Positions 1 through 8,270 of a stretch of 33,150 nt of DNA are shown in pieces (the stretch's first letter is position 1; every line of letters starts with the position of its first letter). A program made the translations under genes and the position numbers. Below the pieces are notes generated by a model. It saw nothing but the letters and a program-made list of their open reading frames with translations, ran no database searches and was not told where the DNA came from. Location: positions 1-33,150 of the forward strand of contig JBBQUW010000034.1 of NCBI GenBank assembly GCA_038212095.1. Direction: 5' to 3'. This stretch comes from JAICYJ01 sp038212095 (lineage in GTDB: Bacteria; Actinomycetota; Thermoleophilia; Gaiellales; JAICJC01).

Positions 1-1
1 C

Positions 2-127
2 GCCGAACGCACCCACAGCCTGCCCGGCTGGCTCGACTACTACAATCACCACCGACCACACGGCAGCCTCGCCCACCAGCCACCCGGACACCGGCTCACA
101 ACACTACAGGCCGAACAACGTGCCTAG
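2..127 (+). pseudogene. C-terminal fragment of an IS481/IS3-type transposase
   Basis: The reading frame is open from the window edge to a TAG at 125-127. It encodes about 41 residues containing WLDYYNHHRPHGSL followed by a PP-rich segment. That is the typical end of the DDE integrase core of IS481/IS3-family transposases, where the final helix carries the last catalytic region. The rest lies outside the window, so it could be the end of an intact insertion sequence or a remnant. No terminal inverted repeat could be assigned between its stop and the next gene. Confidence 0.75.
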
Positions 128-153
128 GCACTACATCTAGCGGCCGGGCGACA

Positions 154-560
154 ATGAGCGGATCCACCCGGCCGGCGGTCGCCGCGCAGCTCTCGGTGCG
201 TCGCGGCCGCGAAGCCGTCGCCTTCTACATGGCCGCGTTCGACGCCTCCGAGCTGCACCGCGTCGGCGGCACCGACGCCGAGCCATCGGTCGTGTCACAG
301 CTGGCCGTGGGCGAGAGCTCGTTCTGGGTGTCGGACGAGTCGCCGCCACACGCACACTTCAGCCCAGAGACGCTGTCGGGGACGAGCGTCAGGTTGCTCC
401 TGATCGTGGACGATCCAGGCGCCGTGGTCGAGCGGGCGATGGGGCGACGCTGGTCGCGGCCGTGGAAGAGCAGCACGGTTGGTCGCTGGGTCGGATCGAG
501 GATCCGTTCGGGCATCATTGGGAGATCGGTCGCCCGCTCGGGACGTGGCCGCCGACGTAG
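154..560 (+). pseudogene. VOC (glyoxalase/PhnB-like) family protein, frameshifted
   Basis: From 154 the first frame encodes a VOC-type half: QLSVRRGREAVAFYMAAF, then SFWVSDESPPHAHFSP and VRLLLIVDDPGAVVERA. Around 438-442 the homology moves to another frame, which continues as GATLVAAVEEQHGWSLGRI, EDPFGHHWEIGRPLG and a TAG at 558-560. The EDPFGHHWEIG segment is the classic C-terminal metal-site motif of PhnB-like proteins. The two halves together have the usual length of about 135 residues. The cause is a small indel, either a real mutation or a sequencing error. The metal-dependent enzyme activity is unknown. The unbroken first frame runs into miaB, but that joined reading frame is an artefact of the shift. 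Confidence 0.7.
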
Positions 561-605
561 ATCGCGGAGCCCCACTCACCGGTCTGCGCGCTGTAACCGG
601 CTGAG

Positions 606-611
606 TATGCT
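606..611 (+). promoter_or_regulatory. -10 box for a leaderless miaB transcript
   Basis: TATGCT ends 7 nt before the ATG at 619, so transcription would start at or beside the A of the start codon. The same layout precedes dapF and hflX. No good -35 box was seen. Confidence 0.5.
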
Positions 612-618
612 GCCACCG

Positions 619-1959
619 ATGGCACTCGACCCGATGAATCGCCGCTACCACGTGCAGACGTTCGGATGCCAGATGAACGTGCACGACTCGGAACGGATGA
701 AGGGGTTGCTCGAGTCGCTGGGCCTCGGGGAGGCCGCCGACCCGGCCGACGCCGACCTGCTCGTGTTCAACACGTGCACGATCCGCGAGCGGGCCGACGA
801 CCGCTTCGTCTCGCACCTGATGGAGGCGCGCGCGGCCAAGCATCGCGACCCGGACAAGGTGATCGTGGTCGGCGGCTGCTGGTCCGAGTCGATGAAGGAC
901 GAGCTGTTCGAGCTCTACCCGTTTGTCGACCTCGCGTTCGGGCCCGGCTCGATCCCTCGGCTGGGCGAGTTCATCGCCGCCGGCGGCGACGTACCCCGCG
1001 GTCACTTCTCGACCTTCGACAACTTCGCCGGCCACCTGCCCGCCAAGCGGGCACGGCGCCACCAGGCCTGGCTGCAGATCTCACAGGGCTGCAACTCGTC
1101 GTGCAGCTACTGCATCGTGCCCAGCGTGCGTGGACGCGAGCAGAGCCGCCGCCCGGTCGACCTGATCGCCGAGGCGACGGCGCTGGCCGGGGACGGCGTG
1201 CGCGAGCTGACGCTGCTTGGCCAGAACGTCAACTCGTGGGGCCGCGACCTGGTGGCCGAGGAGCGGATCGGCTTTGGCGGCCTGCTGCGGGCGCTGGACG
1301 CGGTTGATGGCGTCGAGCGGATCCGCTTCACGAGTCCGCACCCCAAGGACATGCGCGACGACGTGATCGCTGCGATGGTCGAGTGCGCATCCGTCTGCGA
1401 GCAGCTGCATCTGCCGCTGCAATCGGGCTCGACCCGGGTGCTGAAGCGGATGCGACGCACCTACTCGCGCGAGCGATACCTCGACCTGGTGGCCCGGATC
1501 CGCGGCCAGATCCCCGATATCGCGCTCACCACCGACGTGATCGTCGGCTTCCCAGGCGAGACCGAGGCGGATTTCCGCGAGACGCTGGAGGTGGTGGAGG
1601 AGGTCGGCTTCGACCACGCCTTCACGTTCGTCTACTCGCCACGACGCGGTACCGAGGCGGCCGCGATGGACGAGCAGGTTGCGGCGGAGGTCAAGAGCGA
1701 GCGCATCGCACGGCTGGTCGATCTGGTGCAGCGGCACGCCGCGGCGCGTAACGCGGCGCTGGTGGGGAGCGTGCAGGAGGTGCTGGTCGAGGGTCCCAGC
1801 CGCACCGACCCCGAGGTGCTGCGCGGCCGCACGCGTGGCAACAAGACGACCCTGTTCCGCGGCCGCGCCGAGCCGGGCGAACTGGTGCTGGTCGAGGTCA
1901 CCGAGGCAACGTCGCAGACGCTGAACGGCCGCCCACTGGCGGCGGCGTCGGCCGGCTGA
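619..1959 (+). CDS. miaB: tRNA-2-methylthio-N6-dimethylallyladenosine synthase MiaB
   Basis: Radical-SAM methylthiotransferase that adds a methylthio group to i6A37 of tRNAs reading UNN codons. The N-terminal UPF0004 domain holds the three cluster cysteines in FGCQMN, FNTCTIRE and GGCWSE. The radical-SAM domain has CNSSCSYC (CxxxCxxC), followed by LTLLGQNVNSWG and TTDVIVGFPGETEADF. A TRAM-like C-terminus follows (QEVLVEG ... GNKTTLFRG). The length of 446 aa is normal for the family. The ATG at 619 is chosen because a TATGCT box sits 7 nt upstream; in-frame ATGs at 607 and 634 are alternatives. Next-door miaA makes the i6A substrate, so the two form a functional pair. Confidence 0.95.
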   Translation: MALDPMNRRYHVQTFGCQMNVHDSERMKGLLESLGLGEAADPADADLLVFNTCTIRERADDRFVSHLMEARAAKHRDPDKVIVVGGCWSESMKDELFELYPFVDLAFGPGSIPRLGEFIAAGGDVPRGHFSTFDNFAGHLPAKRARRHQAWLQISQGCNSSCSYCIVPSVRGREQSRRPVDLIAEATALAGDGVRELTLLGQNVNSWGRDLVAEERIGFGGLLRALDAVDGVERIRFTSPHPKDMRDDVIAAMVECASVCEQLHLPLQSGSTRVLKRMRRTYSRERYLDLVARIRGQIPDIALTTDVIVGFPGETEADFRETLEVVEEVGFDHAFTFVYSPRRGTEAAAMDEQVAAEVKSERIARLVDLVQRHAAARNAALVGSVQEVLVEGPSRTDPEVLRGRTRGNKTTLFRGRAEPGELVLVEVTEATSQTLNGRPLAAASAG

Positions 1960-1963
1960 CGCG

Positions 1964-2851
1964 ATGGTCGAGCTGATCGCGGTCTACGGGCCGACGGCAA
2001 CCGGAAAGAGCGCCGCGGCGATCGAGCTGGCCCAGGCGCTTGATGGCGAGGTGATCTCATGCGACGCCATGCAGCTCTATCGCGGGCTGCCGATCCTGAC
2101 CAACCAGCCGACCGCCGAGCAGCTCGCGCTGGTGCCGCACCACCTGGTGGCCGTGTGGCCGCTCGATCACGAGGGCTCGGTGGCCGAGTACGGCGCGACG
2201 GCACGGGCGGCCGTGGACGACGTCGTGGGTCGCGGCCGCACCGCGATCCTGTGCGGCGGCAGCGGCCTCTACATGCGCGCCGCGCTTGCCCCGCTCGACC
2301 TGCCGCCACCACCACGGTCTGGCGTGCGCGAGCGGTTCGACCGGCTCTACGAGGAGCGAGGCGCCGAGGCCACCCACAAGCTGCTCGCCTATCGCGATCC
2401 CCGCGCTGCCGCGGCGATTCACCACAACGACCGCCGGCGTGTGGTGCGCGCGCTCGAGCTGACCGAGGCGGGCTCCAGCCTGACACCCGATGAGGACACG
2501 CTCTGGAACCCGCCGCAGGCCCGTCCCGCGGCAATGTTCGGACTGCGGGTGGACGCCGAGACGGTGCGCGTGCGGATCGCGACCCGCACGCGGGAGATGT
2601 TCGACCGCGGCGTCGAAGGCGAGGTGCGGGCCGCCCTAGCCAAGCCGCTCTCGTCGACCGCCCGCCACATCCACGGCTTGCAGGATCTCGCGGCGCTGCT
2701 GGCCGGCGAGATCTCGCGTGACGACGCAATCGACCGGCTGGACGCGCGTACACGCCAGTACGCGAAGCGCCAGCGGGTGTGGATGCGTCGGCTACCGGAG
2801 CTGCGGCCGGTCGAGACGGTGGCCGAGATGCTGGCCGAGGTGGCGCGGTGA
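1964..2851 (+). CDS. miaA: tRNA dimethylallyltransferase MiaA
   Basis: Transfers a dimethylallyl group from DMAPP to N6 of A37 in tRNA, giving the substrate of MiaB. The P-loop GPTATGKSAAAIELA is at residues 9-23. It is followed by SCDAMQLYRGLPILT, the HHL motif, the IPT signature CGGSGLYMRA, DRRRVVRALE, and the C-terminal TRQYAKRQRVWMRRL tRNA-contact segment. The length of 295 aa is typical. It starts 4 nt after miaB stops, so they are cotranscribed. Its TGA stop overlaps the GTG start of the next gene. Confidence 0.95.
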   Translation: MVELIAVYGPTATGKSAAAIELAQALDGEVISCDAMQLYRGLPILTNQPTAEQLALVPHHLVAVWPLDHEGSVAEYGATARAAVDDVVGRGRTAILCGGSGLYMRAALAPLDLPPPPRSGVRERFDRLYEERGAEATHKLLAYRDPRAAAAIHHNDRRRVVRALELTEAGSSLTPDEDTLWNPPQARPAAMFGLRVDAETVRVRIATRTREMFDRGVEGEVRAALAKPLSSTARHIHGLQDLAALLAGEISRDDAIDRLDARTRQYAKRQRVWMRRLPELRPVETVAEMLAEVAR

Positions 2852-3246
2852 GCGGGCGCGAACACGATGCCGTCCGCGAGGCCCGCGATGCGCTGGTGAT
2901 CATCGGTGCGGGCACGCCGGCCGTAGCGGCGATCGCGTTGCTCGCCGGTCTCGCCACCGGCGGCGTGGCGGGGGTGCTGCGGTGGGTGGTGGGCACGCTG
3001 CTGGTCGCCGTCGTGCTGCTGGTATGCGTCGCCTCGGCGCTGCTCGCGGCCGACCGGTTGGCGCGGCGATGGTGGAACGTCCGTCCGTATCCCGTCCGCC
3101 GCGTCCAGCTGATCCCGGCCAGCATCGGCGTCGGGCTGCTGCTGATCGCCGGGCTGCCGACCACTCGGCCGATCGTGATCGGGTTCGCGGCCGTCGCACT
3201 GGTGCTGGGGCTGCTGGTGGCGGCCGGCGCCGCCTTCGATCTGTAA
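2848..3246 (+). CDS. Small multi-pass membrane protein, unknown function
   Basis: This 132-residue protein has a GTG start overlapping the miaA stop in a GTGA arrangement, the pattern of translational coupling. After a charged N-terminus (SGREHDAVREARDA) there are about four hydrophobic segments arranged in pairs: around residues 16-34 and 42-66, then, after the basic RRWWNVRPYPVRR loop, two more. No catalytic motif was recognised. It lies between tRNA-modification and diaminopimelate genes, which says little about its role. Confidence 0.7.
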   Translation: MSGREHDAVREARDALVIIGAGTPAVAAIALLAGLATGGVAGVLRWVVGTLLVAVVLLVCVASALLAADRLARRWWNVRPYPVRRVQLIPASIGVGLLLIAGLPTTRPIVIGFAAVALVLGLLVAAGAAFDL

Positions 3247-3308
3247 CACGTGGAGTCAGACGGCGCGGCGAGCTGCCGCCTCCTGATCCTGAGCGGGCCG
3301 CCGCCGGG

Positions 3309-3314
3309 TATCCT
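3309..3314 (+). promoter_or_regulatory. -10 box for a leaderless dapF transcript
   Basis: TATCCT is followed by 6 nt (gccccg) and then the ATG at 3321. No Shine-Dalgarno sequence is present. A small hairpin (GCGGC-GAGCT-GCCGC, 3265-3279) lies between the previous stop and this box and could end upstream transcription. Confidence 0.5.
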
Positions 3315-3320
3315 GCCCCG

Positions 3321-4127
3321 ATGCGGTTCGAGAAGTGGCACGGGATCGGCAACGCCTACCTGGTGATAGAGCAGGCCGACCTGCCGTTCGAGGCCACCGT
3401 GCCGCGGGTGCGGCGGATCTGTCACCCCGATCTGGGCGCCGGCAGCGACGGCATCCTGCTGATCGGCGATGCGCTGGAGAACGGTCACTCGGTGCGGATC
3501 TTCAACCCCGACGGCGGCGAGGCCGAGTTCTCCGGCAACGGCACCCGTATCGCCGCCGGCTACCTGATGGAGCGCGACGGCAGCGACAGCGTCACCATGC
3601 TGACGGTGAAGGGCGCGATCTCCGGCGAGCGGCTCGGTGACGTGATCACGATCGACGCCGGACTTGCCAGCCTCGAGTCTGCGACCGACCACGTGCCGGG
3701 AGAGGGGCTGCCGCCGGCCGAGCGGTACACCTTCGTCTCGGTCGGCAACCCGCACTGCGTGATCGAGGTCGACGACCCCGACCGGCTCGACCTGGCCGTG
3801 GTGGGGGCGCCGATCGAGCACCACCCGTGGTTCCCCAACCGCGCCAACGTCGAGTTCTATCGGCCGCTCGCCCAGCACGAGCTGCGGATGCGAGTCTGGG
3901 AGCGGGGAGCGGGCGAGACGCTCTCCTCGGGTTCGGGCTCGAGCGCGACCGCGGTGGCCGCGATCGTGAACGGCCGGGCGGCGTCGCCGGTGGTGGTGCA
4001 TCTGGACGGCGGCGACCTCACGATCGTGGTGGGGGAGGATCTCGCCGTGCGCCTGACCGGGCCGGTGGAGCGGATCCACCGTGGAACCTTCGGCACCGAG
4101 TTCGTGGCTGGATTGGAGAGCATGTGA
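3321..4127 (+). CDS. DapF-like diaminopimelate epimerase family protein lacking both catalytic Cys
   Basis: DapF converts LL- to meso-diaminopimelate with two cysteines acting as acid and base. Most family landmarks are here in 268 aa: HGIGNAY (residues 8-13), FNPDGGEAEFSGNGTR (61-76), GNPHCVIEVDD (142-152), NRANVEF (173-179) and WERGAGET (193-200). The two catalytic positions are altered. GNGxRC reads GNGTRI (Ile77), and the ACGTG loop reads SSGSG (Ser203). The substrate-binding Asn, Glu and Arg residues are kept. It may use another mechanism, act on another substrate, or be a binding protein. It overlaps the aminotransferase by one base, in the place a DapF would occupy. Confidence 0.8.
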   Translation: MRFEKWHGIGNAYLVIEQADLPFEATVPRVRRICHPDLGAGSDGILLIGDALENGHSVRIFNPDGGEAEFSGNGTRIAAGYLMERDGSDSVTMLTVKGAISGERLGDVITIDAGLASLESATDHVPGEGLPPAERYTFVSVGNPHCVIEVDDPDRLDLAVVGAPIEHHPWFPNRANVEFYRPLAQHELRMRVWERGAGETLSSGSGSSATAVAAIVNGRAASPVVVHLDGGDLTIVVGEDLAVRLTGPVERIHRGTFGTEFVAGLESM

Positions 4128-5296
4128 TGCGCATCGCCCAGCGCGTCAGCGCGCTGCCGCCGTATCTCTTTGCCGAGCTGGAGCGGAAGATCGCCGAGAA
4201 GCGGGCCGCCGGCGTGGACGTGATCTCGCTCGGCATCGGCGACCCCGACCTGCCCACCCCGGCGATCGTCGTCGAGGAGGCGCAGCGCCAGGTCGCCCGG
4301 CCCGACACCCACCAGTACCCATCCAACCGCGGCCGACCGGCGTTCCGCGAGGCGGTCGCCGGGTTCTACCGTCGCCGGTTCGGCGTCGAGCTCGACCCCG
4401 ACACCGAGATCTTGCCCCTGCTGGGGGGCAAGGAGGGCGTCGCGCACATCTGCTGGGCGATGCTCGACCCGGGCGACGTCTGCCTCGCTGCGGATCCCGG
4501 CTACCCGGTCTACACGTCCGGCTCCCACCTGTGCGGCGCCGAGCCGGTGCTCATGCCGTTGACGGCCGCCAACGCGTTCCAGCCCGACCTGGAGTCGATC
4601 CCGGCCGACGTCCGCCGTCGTGCCAACCTGCTGTTCTGCAACTACCCCAACAACCCCACCGGGGCGGTGATCGAGGATGACTTCTTCGAGCGGCTGGCGC
4701 GGTTCGGGCTCGAGCATCAGGTGCCAATCGTGCACGACAACGCCTACTCGGAGATCACGTTCGACGGCCACATCGCCGCCAGCTTCCTCCAGGCGCCGGG
4801 CGCCAAGGAGGCCGGTATCGAGATGTTCTCGCTGTCGAAGGCGTACAACATGACCGGCTGGCGGGTGGGCGCAGCGGTCGGGAACGCCGAGATGATCCAC
4901 GCGCTCTGGAAGCTGAAGACCAACATCGACTCGGGCATGTTCGACGCGATCCAGATGGCATCGGTACGAGCGCTGAAGGAGGGCGCAAGCGTCGCCCGGG
5001 AGATGTGTGAGGTCTACCGGCGCCGTCGCGATCTTGCCGTCGCCGCGCTGGACGCGGTCGGCATCGAGGTGAAACCCCCCAAGGGCACGATGTACATCTG
5101 GGTGCCCGTTCCCCACGGCCACAGCTCGGTCTCGTTCTGCGAGCTGGTGTTGGAGCAGGCCGGGGTCGTCGTCTCACCGGGGTCGTCGTACGGCCCGAAC
5201 GGTGAGGGATACGTGAGGCTCTCGCTAACGCTGGCCGACGACCGGCTGCGCGAGGCGATGGGGCGGATCGAGCAGCACCTGCGCGTCGCGGTGTGA
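4127..5296 (+). CDS. dapL: Class I/II aminotransferase, probable LL-diaminopimelate aminotransferase
   Basis: This PLP-dependent enzyme probably makes LL-diaminopimelate directly from tetrahydrodipicolinate. Visible features are LGIGDPDLPTP near the N-terminus, YPSNRGRPAFREAV, the cofactor-binding NYPNNPTGAVIEDDFF, HDNAYSEITF, the Schiff-base lysine in SLSKAYNMTGWRVG, and the Arg of EGYVRLSLT that binds the substrate carboxylate. The 389-aa length fits fold type I. The ATG overlaps the stop of the dapF-like gene (TGATG). That partnership favours DapL over a general aspartate or alanine aminotransferase, but specificity cannot be read with certainty. Confidence 0.8.
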   Translation: MRIAQRVSALPPYLFAELERKIAEKRAAGVDVISLGIGDPDLPTPAIVVEEAQRQVARPDTHQYPSNRGRPAFREAVAGFYRRRFGVELDPDTEILPLLGGKEGVAHICWAMLDPGDVCLAADPGYPVYTSGSHLCGAEPVLMPLTAANAFQPDLESIPADVRRRANLLFCNYPNNPTGAVIEDDFFERLARFGLEHQVPIVHDNAYSEITFDGHIAASFLQAPGAKEAGIEMFSLSKAYNMTGWRVGAAVGNAEMIHALWKLKTNIDSGMFDAIQMASVRALKEGASVAREMCEVYRRRRDLAVAALDAVGIEVKPPKGTMYIWVPVPHGHSSVSFCELVLEQAGVVVSPGSSYGPNGEGYVRLSLTLADDRLREAMGRIEQHLRVAV

Positions 5297-5330
5297 ACGG
5301 CCGCGGGCCGTTTGCGATGCCCGCGCCACC

Positions 5331-5336
5331 TATACT
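5331..5336 (+). promoter_or_regulatory. -10 box for a leaderless hflX transcript
   Basis: TATACT is separated by 7 nt from the ATG at 5344, placing the transcript start at the start codon. This is the best match to TATAAT among the three leaderless promoters in the window. The -35 region is weak. Confidence 0.55.
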
Positions 5337-5343
5337 GGCTGCG

Positions 5344-6630
5344 ATGTCGCAGCCATCTCCCAACGGCAGCGCACCGGGCGCCGTTCCGGAGCGTGGTGTG
5401 ATCATGCTGACCCTGCCGCCCGGCGCGGACGGTCACACCATGCTGCTCGAGATGGAGGAGCTGCTGAGCACAGCCGGCGTCGACACCGTGGCCACGATCG
5501 TGCAGCACCGCAAGGGCCCGCACCCGAGCACGTACCTCGGTCCAGGCAAGCTCGACGAGCTGAAGCAGCTGGCCGAGCGGGTCGAGGCGGAGGTGATCGT
5601 CTGCGACGACGAGCTGACGCCGCGCCAGCAGCGCCGGCTGGAGGACGAGCTGCAGGCGCGCGTCGTCGACCGCACGGCGGTTATCCTCGACATCTTTGCC
5701 CAGCACGCGCACACCGCTGAGGGAAAGCTCCAGGTGGAGCTGGCGCAGCTCGAGTACAACCTGCAGCGGATGCGCGGCATGTGGAAGCACCTGGAACGGC
5801 TGGGTGGCGGCATCGGCACCCGCGGCCCCGGCGAGTCCCAGCTCGAGTCCGACCGGAGGATGGCGAGGCGACGAATCACGCTGCTGCGGGGACGGCTGCG
5901 CGACGTGGCGGCGCGCCGCGACGTGATGCGCCAGGAGCGGGCGCGCAACGACAGCCCCACCGTCTCGCTGGCCGGGTACACCAACGTCGGCAAGTCGACG
6001 CTGCTGAACGCGCTCACCGGCAGCCACGTGAGCGTGAACGACCGGCTGTTCGAGACGCTCGACCCGACCACCCGCGCGTTCAGCGAGGACGGCCGCTCAT
6101 ACCTGGTCACCGACACGGTCGGCTTCATCCGCAAGCTGCCCCACCAGCTGGTGGAGGCCTTCGCGGCCACGCTCGAAGAGACGCTTGCCGGCGACCTGGT
6201 GCTGCTGGTTGGCGACGCCTCCGCCGATGAGGAAGAGCTGCTGGGACAGCTGGACAGCGTGCGGGCGGTGCTCGACTCGATCGAGGCGGAGGAGATCCCT
6301 CAGCTGCTTGTGCTGAACAAGATCGACGTGGTCGATCCACTGACCGCCCGCCGGCTGCGAAATCGATTTCCTGATGCGGTGCAGATCTCGGCCCGAACCG
6401 GCCACGGTCTGGACGAGCTGAAGTCGCAGATCGCGGCCTTCTTCGCCGATCGCTACGTGGACATGCGTCTGCTGCTGCCACACGATCGTGGCGCCGCGCT
6501 GTCCGAGCTGTACGAGAGCGGCGCTCCCATCACGGCTCGCGAGGATGGCCCGGACGGCGTGCTCGTCACCGCCCGGCTGCCGGCGCGGATGGTCGGCCGC
6601 TACGACGCGTATCGTGCGGACGACCGGTGA
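5344..6630 (+). CDS. hflX: GTPase HflX
   Basis: Ribosome-associated GTPase that splits or rescues stalled 70S ribosomes. The N-terminal glycine-rich HflX domain contains GPHPSTYLGPGKLDEL, DDELTPRQQRRLE and VDRTAVILDIFAQHA. The coiled linker ends in GGGIGTRGPGESQLE. The G domain has G1 GYTNVGKSTLL, G3 DTVGFIRKLPH and G4 NKID. A short C-terminal domain follows. With the ATG at 5344 it is 428 aa, normal for the family; an upstream in-frame GTG at 5293 is possible, but the TATACT box argues against it. Its stop overlaps the dut start. Confidence 0.95.
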   Translation: MSQPSPNGSAPGAVPERGVIMLTLPPGADGHTMLLEMEELLSTAGVDTVATIVQHRKGPHPSTYLGPGKLDELKQLAERVEAEVIVCDDELTPRQQRRLEDELQARVVDRTAVILDIFAQHAHTAEGKLQVELAQLEYNLQRMRGMWKHLERLGGGIGTRGPGESQLESDRRMARRRITLLRGRLRDVAARRDVMRQERARNDSPTVSLAGYTNVGKSTLLNALTGSHVSVNDRLFETLDPTTRAFSEDGRSYLVTDTVGFIRKLPHQLVEAFAATLEETLAGDLVLLVGDASADEEELLGQLDSVRAVLDSIEAEEIPQLLVLNKIDVVDPLTARRLRNRFPDAVQISARTGHGLDELKSQIAAFFADRYVDMRLLLPHDRGAALSELYESGAPITAREDGPDGVLVTARLPARMVGRYDAYRADDR

Positions 6631-7073
6631 GCGTGGAGGTCGCGGTCAGCCGGCTGCACCCGGACGCGCGCATCCCGTCCACGGCCTACGCAGACGACGC
6701 CGGACTCGACCTTGCCAGCATCGAGCGGGTGACTCTGGCACCTGGCGGCCGCGCGACCATCGGCACCGGTTTGGCGGTGGCGATCCCTCGCGGCCACGCC
6801 GGCTTCGTCCAGCCCCGCTCCGGGCTGGCCGCCAAGTGCGGCATCACGGTCGTCAACTCGCCCGGCTTGATCGACGCCGGCTACCGGGGCGAGCTGCGCG
6901 TGGTGCTGCTGAACACGGATGCCAGCGAGACGTTCCAGATCGAGGTCGGCGACCGGATCGCCCAGCTCGTGATCCTCGCCGTGCCCGCGGTCGAGCTGGT
7001 CGAGGTCGACCGGCTGCCCGAGTCGCAGCGGGCGACGAGCGGATTTGGCTCGTCGGCGGTCGGCTCTCCGTGA
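6627..7073 (+). CDS. dut: Deoxyuridine 5'-triphosphate nucleotidohydrolase
   Basis: Hydrolyses dUTP to dUMP and pyrophosphate, keeping uracil out of DNA and supplying thymidylate synthesis. The trimeric dUTPase motifs appear in order: AGLDLAS (motif 1), QPRSGLAAKCG (2), VVNSPGLIDAGYRGEL (3), GDRIAQLVI (4) and the C-terminal GFGSS lid (5). The length of 148 aa is typical. The start is GTG, overlapping the hflX stop as GTGA, and its own stop overlaps the Nudix gene the same way, so the three genes are coupled. Confidence 0.95.
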   Translation: MSVEVAVSRLHPDARIPSTAYADDAGLDLASIERVTLAPGGRATIGTGLAVAIPRGHAGFVQPRSGLAAKCGITVVNSPGLIDAGYRGELRVVLLNTDASETFQIEVGDRIAQLVILAVPAVELVEVDRLPESQRATSGFGSSAVGSP

Positions 7074-7522
7074 GCGCGCCCCGCATCCGTGTCTCCGCGT
7101 TGATCAAGCGCGGCGACACGATGCTGCTCTGCAAGCACAGCAAGCTGGGCCGTTCGTACTGGCTGCTGCCAGGGGGCGGGGTTGAGGAGGGCGAGTCGCT
7201 GCACGAGGCGCTGCTGCGCGAGCTGGATGAGGAGTGCGGCCTGCGGTCGGTGCGGCTTGAGGGTCCGATCGCGCTGGCCGAGACGATCGCCCCGGCCGAC
7301 GTGCGGCCGCGCAAGCACGTCGTCCACATGATCTTTCACGGCGACGTCGCGGATGGCCAGTTCGCCGGCATCACCAGCGCCGATGCGGCCATCCGTGGAC
7401 ACCAGCTGTTTACGACGGCCGAGTTGGGTACGCTCGACCTGCGACCGCCGATCCATCGCTTCCTCGAGCGCTGGCGGCCGGGTGACCCGTTCGTCCACCT
7501 CGGCCAGCTGTGGGCCCGCTGA
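7070..7522 (+). CDS. Nudix hydrolase
   Basis: A Nudix-domain pyrophosphohydrolase of 150 aa starting at a GTG that overlaps the dut stop. The Nudix box is complete: GGGVEEGESLHEALLRELDE followed by ECGL, matching GX5EX7REUXEEXGU with all metal-binding glutamates. The substrate cannot be told from sequence. Coupling to dUTPase suggests nucleotide-pool cleaning, which is inference. It ends 19 bp from the convergent gatD. Confidence 0.9.
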   Translation: MSAPRIRVSALIKRGDTMLLCKHSKLGRSYWLLPGGGVEEGESLHEALLRELDEECGLRSVRLEGPIALAETIAPADVRPRKHVVHMIFHGDVADGQFAGITSADAAIRGHQLFTTAELGTLDLRPPIHRFLERWRPGDPFVHLGQLWAR

Positions 7523-7541
7523 CGGAGCGGGGGATCGGCCG

Positions 7542-8270
7542 TCAACGGCTGCTGATCGCCTGGGCTACCCGTCCTGCCTCGAGCTCGAGCGCGTCGTCCA
7601 GCGGCGCGAGCGGCTCGTGCTCGCCGCCTCGAGACAGGGCGCGCGCTATCAGCCAGTCTGCCAGCCACGGATTTTTCGGCAGCAGCGGTCCATGCACGTA
7701 GGTGCCGATCACGCCGTCGGCCCGCACGCCCTCGAGCCCGTCGACGCCGTTGTTGCCGTAGCCGTGCACGACCTGACCCAACGGCTGGACGCCGGCACCC
7801 AGCCACGTGCGTCCGGCGTGGTTCTCGAACCCCACCAGCCGCTTCGGAGCGGCGGGATCGAACCGGCACTCAAGCACGATGTTGCCGATCATGCGAGAGG
7901 GCCCGGCCTCGGTCACCAGATCGACCAGCCCGATGCCCCGCATCTCGTCACCCGCATGGCCACGGTAGCTGTGCCCGAGCAACTGGAAGCCGCCGCAGAC
8001 GGCCAGCACTCCGGCGCCCTCCGAAACTGCCGCCGCCAGGGTGTCGGCATGGCGGGCCAGATCGTCGGCGATCAGCAGCTGATCGCGATCCTGGCCACCG
8101 CCCAGGTAGTAGAGGTCGGCGGCGGGCAGCGGATCGCCGATGCCGATCGTGATCACCCGGCAGGCGATGTCGCGCCACGCGCAGCGGCGATCGAGCACGG
8201 CGATGTTCCCACGGTCGGCGTAGATGTTGAGGTGCTCCGGGTACAGGTGACCGATCCGAATCTCGCTCAC
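7542..8270 (-). CDS. gatD: Lipid II isoglutaminyl synthase, glutaminase subunit GatD
   Basis: CobB/CobQ-type class I glutamine amidotransferase that supplies ammonia to MurT for amidation of the D-Glu of lipid II. The nucleophile Cys is in GVLAVCGGFQLLGHSY and the catalytic His in VIGTYVHGPLLPKNP, with LYYLGGGQDRDQ upstream. The length of 242 aa matches GatD. The start is a GTG overlapping the murT stop (GTGA), so the two subunits are translated as a coupled pair, as in staphylococci and actinobacteria. Confidence 0.92.
   Translation of the reverse strand: MSEIRIGHLYPEHLNIYADRGNIAVLDRRCAWRDIACRVITIGIGDPLPAADLYYLGGGQDRDQLLIADDLARHADTLAAAVSEGAGVLAVCGGFQLLGHSYRGHAGDEMRGIGLVDLVTEAGPSRMIGNIVLECRFDPAAPKRLVGFENHAGRTWLGAGVQPLGQVVHGYGNNGVDGLEGVRADGVIGTYVHGPLLPKNPWLADWLIARALSRGGEHEPLAPLDDALELEAGRVAQAISSR

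Noticed and set aside
295..1062. Leftward 255-aa frame opposite the VOC gene and miaB
   Set aside because: Shadow of conserved coding sequence, spanning two unrelated genes.
1632..4079. Very long leftward open frame (815 aa) opposite miaA and dapF
   Set aside because: Low-complexity Arg/Pro/Ala product opposite clear rightward genes; long antisense frames are expected at this GC content.
3857..5122. Leftward 421-aa open frame opposite the aminotransferase
   Set aside because: It is the antisense shadow of a well-conserved PLP enzyme and shows no motif of its own.
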